NCBI GenBank assembly: GCA_004297765.1
Contig: SCTZ01000031.1
Coordinates: forward strand, 1 to 64,000
DNA length: 64,000 nucleotides
Source: Chloroflexota bacterium
Lineage (GTDB): Bacteria; Chloroflexota; Dehalococcoidia; FW602-bin16
Direction: 5' to 3'
Both the position numbers and the translations under genes were made by a program. Position 1 is the stretch's first letter; each line of letters begins with the position of its first letter. Under the pieces are notes generated by a model. It was not told where the DNA came from and did no database searches. It saw nothing but the letters and a program-made list of their open reading frames with translations. This document shows positions 18,014-24,387 of this stretch, piece after piece.

Positions 18014-19315
18014 TTACCCCGCGCTACGCTTCTTCCTGGACGCTACCATGTCGAGAAAGATATCGATGTCTGCCCTGGTCTTATCCGGAGAGTAAGCGCG
18101 GGAGTCTGCGATGGTCCCTTCGATGAGCATGACCGGTAGGTCTGTATTCTCGCGGATCGTTCTCATCCAGTGCTTGTGACCGGTCGAGGCGATGCGACAG
18201 TCGCGTATCGCGAAGGTGATCACCCCGTCGATGCGATAATCTTTGATCCATTGGCTAACCAGGTTGCCGCCCATGGTGTTGCAGACGAGCTCCGTGCCAT
18301 CGGAGCCGAACAGGTCGATTCCCCAGAACCAGCGCTCTACCAGGGCTCGCAGCGGATCGGAGAGATCGACCGGCACTGGCTTCGAGGCGTAGTAGCCCAG
18401 CTCAGTCACGCAGACTGCTCCCCGGTCCTGCAGGTAGTTGTATAGGGCGAGATCGAAGGGGAGAGGGGTGCCCAGCCAGAAGATGCGGTACTCCTCGTCC
18501 TCGATGACCCCTACTCCGTTCCTGACTCTCTCCTGTAGCTCGTCGCGCAGGCCGCGGTAGAAGTCGAGGCACTGCTCCTGTCCCGACATCCACATCCAGG
18601 GTTGGATCGTCTTGAGCAGGTCGTGGCTTGGCATCGGGCACGGAACGCTCTTGCGCAGCTCGTAGATTTCGTCCAGCAGGTGCCAGGTCTCCACAGAGTT
18701 CCGCACGGACTGCGCGAGCTTCTCCATATCTAGCTTGCGGTTGGTTTGCCGCTCCAGAAATGCGATCAGCCCTTTCACTCCCTGCAGGTTGTAGTCGATG
18801 TAATGCTGCAGAGCGGCTCGGTCGATGCAGTCGGGGTCGCTCACCGGTGGGCACAAATGCTCATAGGTGTACAGGGGCACGTCGAAGTAGCGCTGCAGGA
18901 CCTCTGAGCCCTTCATTTTTGGATCGCAGCGACAACTGCTGGAGATCAACATGTTGGGCCGCGGCATCCCCCCTAACGGAGCATTGGGAGGAGGTCCTCC
19001 CAGCCGGCTCATCTCGTCGGCGAAGCCCAAAGCTCCTCTGTAGTAGCTGCAGATGTCGGTCGAGAAACCCCGCGCCTCGGCGCGCTGGACGAACCTCATC
19101 TCGCCCTGCAGCGCGCAGACGGCTCCGTAGTTCTCCGGGTTGGCCGAGTACACCCCCATGACATCTAGAATCTCGGTGTGTACCCCGCGCGGACACCAGG
19201 CTACGTCTCCGCCTTTCGCGGCGTGTTCCCATCCCCGGGCATAGTAGTCTTCCATCATCTTGATGGATATTTCGGCTGACCTCGTTGAAAATACCGGAGC
19301 TTCAAAGCCTGCCAT
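18014..19315 (-). CDS. Benzoyl-CoA reductase / 2-hydroxyacyl-CoA dehydratase, large subunit (BcrB/BzdO-like)
   Basis: A 433-aa member of the HgdB/BcrB family whose two large subunits carry the substrate and a [4Fe-4S] cluster. Candidate cluster cysteines are Cys89 (STDICSYYRG), Cys128/Cys130 (SSSCRCDPK) and Cys373 (AIRDCRIASTG). The last corresponds to the family's conserved late Cys. Length matches BcrB-type subunits. ATG with GGAGG upstream. The neighbouring gene encodes the second, different large subunit. With two distinct ATPase subunits the set fits class I benzoyl-CoA reductase better than 2-hydroxyglutaryl-CoA dehydratase. Confidence 0.8.
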   Translation of the reverse strand: MAGFEAPVFSTRSAEISIKMMEDYYARGWEHAAKGGDVAWCPRGVHTEILDVMGVYSANPENYGAVCALQGEMRFVQRAEARGFSTDICSYYRGALGFADEMSRLGGPPPNAPLGGMPRPNMLISSSCRCDPKMKGSEVLQRYFDVPLYTYEHLCPPVSDPDCIDRAALQHYIDYNLQGVKGLIAFLERQTNRKLDMEKLAQSVRNSVETWHLLDEIYELRKSVPCPMPSHDLLKTIQPWMWMSGQEQCLDFYRGLRDELQERVRNGVGVIEDEEYRIFWLGTPLPFDLALYNYLQDRGAVCVTELGYYASKPVPVDLSDPLRALVERWFWGIDLFGSDGTELVCNTMGGNLVSQWIKDYRIDGVITFAIRDCRIASTGHKHWMRTIRENTDLPVMLIEGTIADSRAYSPDKTRADIDIFLDMVASRKKRSAG

Positions 19316-19364
19316 CCGTGCCTCCAGCTATTCTTGACGAAGGGACGTCGGACCATCCCCTTTG

Positions 19365-20531
19365 TCAGAGGGTCAGTGTTTCAATGAAGGCCTCGACTCG
19401 GGTCTTCAAACGGCCGATGTTGCCGACGGTATAGTCTTCGTCCAGAGTCACACTGGAGAGCCCTTGCGCCTTGAGGTAATTGGTCAAGTCGGGGTTGTCG
19501 AACTGATGCGGATCGCAGAAACGCAGAATGTGGAGCACGACCCCCTGCACGTTGAATTCGCGGGCGTAGTCCACCAGATACTCAAACCTCTGTTTGAGAC
19601 CCTCCTCGAAGTTCTTGCGCTCTACCATCATAGTGCGGGGACATCGCACCGCCTTCAGATAGGCTTCCGACAGGGCGAGCAGAGGATCGCCGTCGGTTCT
19701 CACCTGGAACCAGAAGGTACGCGTGCCGATCGGCTGATCGTCGATGACGATGCGCGAGTCGAAGCTCTCCAGAAGCTCGAGCAGTGGGAGATTGTCCACG
19801 ACACATCCGTGCAGCAATAGCCTGACCGGATTGCCTCTAATCTGCCCTCGTCGCTGCTCGGCCTCCTGGATCACTTCCTCCAGCAGGTGGTTGAATTCCT
19901 CCACCGGCAGGCTTAGTCCGGCCACCAGGGTCTGCAGCACTTCGGTACCAGAAACGAGGGGCGGCGACTCTTTGCGCAGCGCATACAGATGCTGCACCAG
20001 GGCCCGGTTGCGGTTGTGTAGCTCGATGGCCGCGGCCACGGCCTCTGGCGAGATCGTGCTGCCCGTGAGACGCTCCAGGCTTGTCTTGAAATCCTGGATC
20101 TCCTGCCGGAAGAACTGGAAGGTTCCTCGTTGAAAGACGTGGGGCACGTCCAGGGACTGGGCGTATTTGAGGTTACCGTACTGTTTCCAGTAGCCGTAGA
20201 TGCGCTCGACGGAGTTGCAGGCATGCGGCACGACCATGCCGTCCAGGAATCCCAACCGGCCCGTGATAAGCCCCTCGAAGCAATTGCGCACCCAGGCGCA
20301 CATCTCGTTTTCAAGCACGGAATCGGCGACGGACGTGGGTGTCGTGGTATCTCCCACGATGCGGAAGGGAACCACGCCCGCAGCGGTGAGGAGTTCTACC
20401 GGCACGTAGCAGCAATGGTAGCCTATGATAGTCTTGCCCGCTGCTTTGAGCTCGCGGACCCTTTGACCGCGGTCTTGATAGATTTCAGCCGCCCTGGTCA
20501 GCCCGCGATTCTCGGCCGTCTTTTGGACCAT
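19365..20531 (-). CDS. Benzoyl-CoA reductase / 2-hydroxyacyl-CoA dehydratase, second large subunit (BcrC/BzdN-like)
   Basis: A 388-aa partner of 18014-19315. The N-terminal YHCCYVPVELLTAAGVVPFR (Cys40/41) is the hallmark start of this family. VPHACNSVERIYGYWKQ follows with Cys105, then LHILRFCDPHQFDNPDL and TLDEDYTVGNIGRLKTRVEAF at the end. The length agrees with BcrC/BzdN-type subunits. It is 8 nt downstream of the yceI-like gene and 49 nt from the next subunit, probably in one operon started at the promoter near 21170. Confidence 0.82.
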   Translation of the reverse strand: MVQKTAENRGLTRAAEIYQDRGQRVRELKAAGKTIIGYHCCYVPVELLTAAGVVPFRIVGDTTTPTSVADSVLENEMCAWVRNCFEGLITGRLGFLDGMVVPHACNSVERIYGYWKQYGNLKYAQSLDVPHVFQRGTFQFFRQEIQDFKTSLERLTGSTISPEAVAAAIELHNRNRALVQHLYALRKESPPLVSGTEVLQTLVAGLSLPVEEFNHLLEEVIQEAEQRRGQIRGNPVRLLLHGCVVDNLPLLELLESFDSRIVIDDQPIGTRTFWFQVRTDGDPLLALSEAYLKAVRCPRTMMVERKNFEEGLKQRFEYLVDYAREFNVQGVVLHILRFCDPHQFDNPDLTNYLKAQGLSSVTLDEDYTVGNIGRLKTRVEAFIETLTL

Positions 20532-20539
20532 GAGTGTTA

Positions 20540-21124
20540 TTACCTCCGCGTCCCTAAAGATGAGCTCTCTGGAGACACAGGCGCGTCTTGAGAGCGAGCC
20601 CTATCCTGCTTGAGAATCTCGATGTCGACGCTAATCGTCACCTGGTTGTCGACCAGAACTCCGCCGGTCTCCAGAAGTTGGTTCCAGACCAATCCCCATT
20701 CCCCGCGAAGAATACGGGTAGTGGCCCTGAAGCCGGCGCTGACCGTGCCCCAGGGACTTTTCGACTGGCCGGCGTATTCGACGTCCAGCACGATCTCGCG
20801 GGTCATGTCGCGAATAGTCAGATTGCCAATGATACGGCCGCGGGATGCGTCGAGAAGCTCGACGCGTGTGCTCTCGAAGGACAGATGCGGGTACTTCTCG
20901 GTGCTGAGGAAATCGGGCGACCGGAGATGGGCATCACGCAGCGCGTTCCCGGTGTTCACACTGGCCGCCTCAATCCACAGACTCGCGCGGGACCGCTGGG
21001 GGTCCTGCTCGTCGAACTCCACGCTGCCCGTGAAGCTCTCAAAGTGGCCGCGCACATCTGCGATCATCAAGTGTCGGGCCGAGAATTGAATACGGGTGTG
21101 CGTAGGATCGATCTGCCAACCCAT
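20540..21124 (-). CDS. YceI-family lipid/isoprenoid-binding-like protein
   Basis: A 194-aa YceI domain: MGWQIDPTHTRIQFSARHLM start, VRGHFESFTGSVEFDEQDP, FLSTEKYPHLSFEST, and a beta-barrel pattern to about residue 170. No signal peptide is visible, so it is probably cytoplasmic. Members bind polyisoprenoid or other amphiphilic molecules; a role in aromatic or acyl-CoA reduction is not established. It is the first gene after the repeat-containing promoter at 21166-21236. Its first codons are also found as a remnant at 23350-23369. Confidence 0.8.
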   Translation of the reverse strand: MGWQIDPTHTRIQFSARHLMIADVRGHFESFTGSVEFDEQDPQRSRASLWIEAASVNTGNALRDAHLRSPDFLSTEKYPHLSFESTRVELLDASRGRIIGNLTIRDMTREIVLDVEYAGQSKSPWGTVSAGFRATTRILRGEWGLVWNQLLETGGVLVDNQVTISVDIEILKQDRARSQDAPVSPESSSLGTRR

Positions 21125-21240
21125 GGATCCCTTTCCCTGCAGCCGCCCGCGGCGACCGCGAGCACATAGTACCAGTGGGGCGTCACACGCCCATGAACAG
21201 GAGCGTCCTCAGATGCGTCAACAGGGGCGTCAACAGATCA
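21108..21240. repeat. Direct repeat copy 1 (promoter plus yceI start)
   Basis: About 130 bp that reappear at 23343-23484 in the same orientation. 33 nt are identical (21192-21224 and 23436-23468), flanked by weaker similarity that reaches into the yceI start codons. The two copies bracket the ferredoxin, BcrA-like and BcrD-like genes. Confidence 0.75.
21166..21236 (-). promoter_or_regulatory. SARP-type promoter with 12-bp direct repeats, copy 1
   Basis: On the minus strand CTGTTGACGC occurs at 21236-21227 and 21224-21215, with CTGAGGACGC at 21212-21203 and a degenerate unit next, so the period is 12 bp. A last GACGC is at 21184-21180, then exactly 8 nt, then -10 TACTAT (21171-21166). The -35 position is poor. 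This repeat-8 bp-(-10) layout is that of promoters activated by SARP/BTAD regulators. It faces yceI, both large reductase subunits and the oxidoreductase. Confidence 0.65.
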
Positions 21241-21248
21241 GTAGCGAA

Positions 21249-21524
21249 CTACCAGGAATGCACGATGGCCACGGGCTCGCAAATGGTTACGCACGCCAGG
21301 TTGCGCTCGCCGGATGATGGCTTACACTGCATGCAGGTGTACTTGATCTTGTGTCGCTGTTCGTCGGTCACGGCCGCTATGGTGTCATCATAGTCGTCCG
21401 TAATCATCTCCAGGACTTTGCCAGGGCACGCCTGGACGCACTTCTCGCAGCCGGTACACTTGCTGCTATCGATGCTGATGAAGTACTCGCCCGACCCGTC
21501 CATGTAGCCGTAGTTTGCTATCAT
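21249..21524 (-). CDS. 2[4Fe-4S] ferredoxin of the Allochromatium type
   Basis: A 91-aa ferredoxin. Cluster I motif is CTGCEKCVQACP. Cluster II is CMQC, a 10-residue insert, then CVTICEP, so its second cluster loop is longer than in clostridial ferredoxins. Ferredoxins of this low-potential type donate electrons to benzoyl-CoA reductase in Thauera. It is the last gene after the BcrD- and BcrA-like genes and differs clearly from the ferredoxin at 17755-17985. A 122-nt gap without a gene separates it from the BcrA-like gene. Confidence 0.85.
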   Translation of the reverse strand: MIANYGYMDGSGEYFISIDSSKCTGCEKCVQACPGKVLEMITDDYDDTIAAVTDEQRHKIKYTCMQCKPSSGERNLACVTICEPVAIVHSW

Positions 21525-21646
21525 TTTCCACCAACTTTTCTGTCCCTACGTCAGGCGCGGCGGCCAATGGTGGCGCCGCGATCGCTTGGAGCGACCGCGG
21601 CGTTGAAGCGCAGGCCCTCTTGTGACGAGAAGGTAGGTGCGCTTTC

Positions 21647-22525
21647 TCATCGGTCTTTGACTGCTAGAGCCTGGGCAAACAGGGCCGCGCCGAGACCGCC
21701 CGCGATCTGCGGGTCGATCTTGGGCTGCAGGGCCTTGACGCCGAGCTCTTTCTCGATGCGGTGCACGACGCCGACGTTCTTGGATATGCCACCGGTGATG
21801 CCGAACTCGGGCTCCACGCCGATGCGCTCCAGCAGGGTGACCACGCGATGGGCCATAGCGGAGCAATAGGCTGCCAGCACCTTGGGCTTGTCCCAGCCCG
21901 AGTTGAGCAGCGAGCGGGCCTCGGATTTGGCGAAGACCACGCAGGTCGTGCTGACCGGAGGCGGCTCCTGGCTGATCTGAAACGACATGTCACCGATCTC
22001 GGTGATCGGCACGGCCAGTAGGTCGGCAATGACCTCCATGCCACGCCCGGTGCCGGCGGCGCATTTGTCGTTCATCAAGAAGGCCTCCACCTTGCCACGC
22101 GGGTCGACTTTGATGGACTTGCAGTCCTGACCGCCCATGTCCAGGATGGTGCGGATCGAGGGTCCGTAGATGTAGTTCGCGCCGCGTCCGTGGCAAGCGA
22201 TCTCGGTGAGGGTCTTGTTGGCGAACGGGATGTTGACACGGCCGTAGCCGGTCGCCACGATGTACTGCAGGTCTTTCGGCTCCACGCCGGTGGTCTCGAG
22301 AGCGTAGTTCATGGCGCGCCGGGCGCTGTCCGGGCTGTTGGAGCCGGTGCGCGTGCTGCCGTAGGCGTAGATCTCGCCGTCCGCGATGATCACGCATTGC
22401 GAGCTGACGGATCCGACGTCGATGCCCGCCGTGACGAGCTTGGCCTTTTTCCAATCTATGTCGGGGTTAGTGTAGCGGGACTCAGTCCACCGCCAGTACT
22501 CGACTTTCGCCTCTGTCATTGTCAT
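21647..22525 (-). CDS. BcrA/BadF-type ATPase subunit of benzoyl-CoA reductase-like enzyme
   Basis: A 292-aa ASKHA-fold ATPase: phosphate-1 motif TAGIDVGSVSSQ, phosphate-2 ILDMGGQDCK, adenosine motif GITGGISKNVG. Cys155 (MNDKCAAGTGR) and Cys195 (STTCVVFAKSE) are the expected ligands of the [4Fe-4S] cluster bridging two ATPase subunits. It couples ATP hydrolysis to low-potential electron transfer. The short length resembles the Azoarcus (Bzd) type as I recall it, rather than the longer Thauera BcrA. ATG has GAGAGGA upstream. It is paired with the different ATPase at 22561-23325. Confidence 0.85.
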   Translation of the reverse strand: MTMTEAKVEYWRWTESRYTNPDIDWKKAKLVTAGIDVGSVSSQCVIIADGEIYAYGSTRTGSNSPDSARRAMNYALETTGVEPKDLQYIVATGYGRVNIPFANKTLTEIACHGRGANYIYGPSIRTILDMGGQDCKSIKVDPRGKVEAFLMNDKCAAGTGRGMEVIADLLAVPITEIGDMSFQISQEPPPVSTTCVVFAKSEARSLLNSGWDKPKVLAAYCSAMAHRVVTLLERIGVEPEFGITGGISKNVGVVHRIEKELGVKALQPKIDPQIAGGLGAALFAQALAVKDR

Positions 22526-22560
22526 CTCTCATCCTCTCTCGGTGTTTCGATGGTCTGGAT

Positions 22561-23325
22561 CTAGCTTTGAGCAAGCAGAGCCGCGCCGAGAGCGCCCAGG
22601 ATCTGGGGTTCTTGGTGGACCAGCAGCTTGGTTGCCAGGCTCTTCTCCAACGAATCGACGAAGCCGACGTTCTTGGACATGCCACCAATGAGCGCCACCG
22701 GCTGCTCGACGCCGACGGCGCGCGTCATGGACGCGATACGGGCGGCGATGGCATCGGTCACGGCGCGGGCGATGTCCGGCTTTGGCGTGGCTTGGTGGAT
22801 GAGCGAGACCACCTCGGACTCGGCGAAGATGACGCACTGGGCGTTCATGGGAACTTTCTGGGTCGATTGCAGCGCCAGGGGTCCGAACTCGTTGAGCTGG
22901 ATCTCCAGGGCGCGCGCCATGGACTCGGTGAAGGCGCCGCATCCCGCGCTGCACTTCTCGTTGACAGCGAAGTCGGACACCTTGCCGGTGCCATCCATAC
23001 GGATGGCGCGTCCTTGCTCGGCGCCGATGTCGATGACTGTGCGGGCCTCCGGGTAGAGTGCGGCCACGCCCTTCGCGTCGCAGGTGATCTCGGTGATGGC
23101 GTCGTTGGCGAACGGCACGAACTTACGGCCGGCGCCGGTCGCCACGATCTTGGTGATATCGCTCTCCGACAAGCCAGCCATGGCGGCTGCCTCGGACAGC
23201 GCTTCCTTGGAGACAGCGACCACGTCTCCCGCGTTATACTTCACGCTATAGCCGGCCAGGCTCCCGTCCCTGGCAACCACAGCCTTGATTGTCTGATTCC
23301 CCACGTCTATGCCTGCGGTGACCAA
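22561..23325 (-). CDS. BcrD/BadG-type ATPase subunit of benzoyl-CoA reductase-like enzyme
   Basis: A 254-aa ASKHA ATPase: TAGIDVGNQTIKA, VIDIGAEQGRAI, ALIGGMSKNVG. The cluster cysteines are at about 125 (NEKCSAGCG) and 164 (AQCVIFAESE). I choose the TTG at 23325 because GGGGGAAGG lies just before it and MVTAGIDVG is the usual N-terminus. A TTG at 23358 would add 11 poorly fitting residues. Two non-identical ATPases distinguish class I benzoyl-CoA reductases from 2-hydroxyacyl-CoA dehydratases, which use a homodimer. It follows the SARP-type promoter copy at 23410-23479. Confidence 0.82.
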   Translation of the reverse strand: MVTAGIDVGNQTIKAVVARDGSLAGYSVKYNAGDVVAVSKEALSEAAAMAGLSESDITKIVATGAGRKFVPFANDAITEITCDAKGVAALYPEARTVIDIGAEQGRAIRMDGTGKVSDFAVNEKCSAGCGAFTESMARALEIQLNEFGPLALQSTQKVPMNAQCVIFAESEVVSLIHQATPKPDIARAVTDAIAARIASMTRAVGVEQPVALIGGMSKNVGFVDSLEKSLATKLLVHQEPQILGALGAALLAQS

Positions 23326-23369
23326 CTGCCTTCCCCCTCTCGAACGTCGATCTGCCAACCCACGGGCAT
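23307..23369 (-). pseudogene. Remnant of the yceI start, possible 20-codon leader peptide
   Basis: ATG at 23369-23367 opens MPVGWQIDVREGEGSWSPQA and ends in TAG at 23309-23307. GWQID copies the yceI N-terminus (MGWQID) and comes from the duplicated promoter segment. It overlaps the BcrD-like start in another frame, so it could act as a translated leader. Translation is unproven. Confidence 0.4.
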
Positions 23370-23484
23370 GGGGCTCTTTCCCTTAGCCGCCTGCGGCGAC
23401 CGCGAGCCCATGGTATCAAAGAGGCGTCACTGGTACATGAACAGGAGCGTCCTCAGATGCGTCAACAGAGACGTCAACGAATGG
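23343..23484. repeat. Direct repeat copy 2
   Basis: The second copy of the 21108-21240 segment, in the same orientation, with the 33-nt identical core at 23436-23468. It ends in the degraded yceI start described at 23307-23369. Confidence 0.75.
23410..23479 (-). promoter_or_regulatory. SARP-type promoter with 12-bp direct repeats, copy 2
   Basis: Minus-strand GACG units at 23475, 23463 and 23451 (12-bp period), a degenerate fourth, and a last GACGC at 23428-23424. Then come 8 nt and -10 TACCAT (23415-23410). The spacing is identical to copy 1. It faces the BcrD-like, BcrA-like and ferredoxin genes. Confidence 0.65.
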
Positions 23485-23523
23485 AGGTATAGCTTTGATG
23501 ACCAAACAAGCCGATCACTAGCC

Positions 23524-24306
23524 TTATTCGCCCGAGAAGATCGGTGAGCGATGCTCTTTGAAGGCCACCATGGCCTCCAATCTGTCCCGACTGCGGAAGG
23601 AGTGGAGGCGCATTGCGGCGAACGTCTCTTCCTCTGCTGGCGTCAGTTCCGTGGGCAGGGCCAGACGATTGAGGATGGTCTTGGTGCCCTTCAGCGCAAG
23701 TGGAGCGTTGGATGCGATGGTGTCGGCCAGTGCGTATACATGGTCGTGGAGGTCGGCCGCCGGCACAACCTCGTTGACGAGCCCGAACCGCTGGGCCTCC
23801 TGCGCATTGATGAGGCGACCGGTGAAGAATAAGTGTCTCGTGTTGGCCAGCCCGATAGCGTTGATGAAGTCACGCAGTCCGATGGGCGGGTAGATGACCC
23901 CCAGCCTTGTCTGGGGCATGCCGAACTTGCCCGTGTCCGCGGAGATGCGCAGGTCACATGCCATGGCCAGTCCGAGCCCGCCGCCGATGGCATAGCCGTG
24001 GATCATGGCGATGACAGGATACGGGTAGCTGCGGATGCTCTGATACAGTTGCAGCAGGGGCTCCTCCGGGGGAGTATCCACGTCAGAGCGGACCAGTTCG
24101 CCCAGGTCGTGGCCCGAGCAAAAGGCTTGCTCTCCGATCCCTCGAAGCACGAGGACATACCTTTCGGTACCTTCTGCTAGAGAGCTCAGTTGCTGAGAGA
24201 GATCGTCTATTAATTCGGGACACAACGCGTTGCGTCGCTGGGGACGATTCAAGGTGAGAGTGCAAACGCCCTCCTGGCGTTCGACGAGAAGCATCTGCGA
24301 AGACAT
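23524..24306 (-). CDS. Enoyl-CoA hydratase/isomerase (crotonase) family protein
   Basis: A 260-aa crotonase. It has GIGEQAFCSGHDLGEL and MIHGYAIGGGLGLAMACDLRIS as oxyanion-hole segments. Where hydratases usually have FGxPE, this one reads FGMPQTRLGVIYPP, so Gln replaces the first catalytic Glu. Length is close to dienoyl-CoA hydratases that act after class I benzoyl-CoA reductase, and its place between the reductase genes and the activator suggests a role with them. The missing Glu argues for caution. It follows the activator gene by 81 nt. Confidence 0.8.
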   Translation of the reverse strand: MSSQMLLVERQEGVCTLTLNRPQRRNALCPELIDDLSQQLSSLAEGTERYVLVLRGIGEQAFCSGHDLGELVRSDVDTPPEEPLLQLYQSIRSYPYPVIAMIHGYAIGGGLGLAMACDLRISADTGKFGMPQTRLGVIYPPIGLRDFINAIGLANTRHLFFTGRLINAQEAQRFGLVNEVVPAADLHDHVYALADTIASNAPLALKGTKTILNRLALPTELTPAEEETFAAMRLHSFRSRDRLEAMVAFKEHRSPIFSGE

Positions 24307-24387
24307 GTTATCCTCCTTTTGCGCGGAGCGACCTCCGCAGCTAGCGTGAAGTTCGGGCGTACGCCATCTGGTTGACCACTCCGACCC

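Noticed and set aside
18014-23325. 2-hydroxyglutaryl-CoA dehydratase cluster
   Set aside because: That enzyme uses a homodimeric activator; here two clearly different ATPases and a dedicated ferredoxin and oxidoreductase are present. Not excluded outright.
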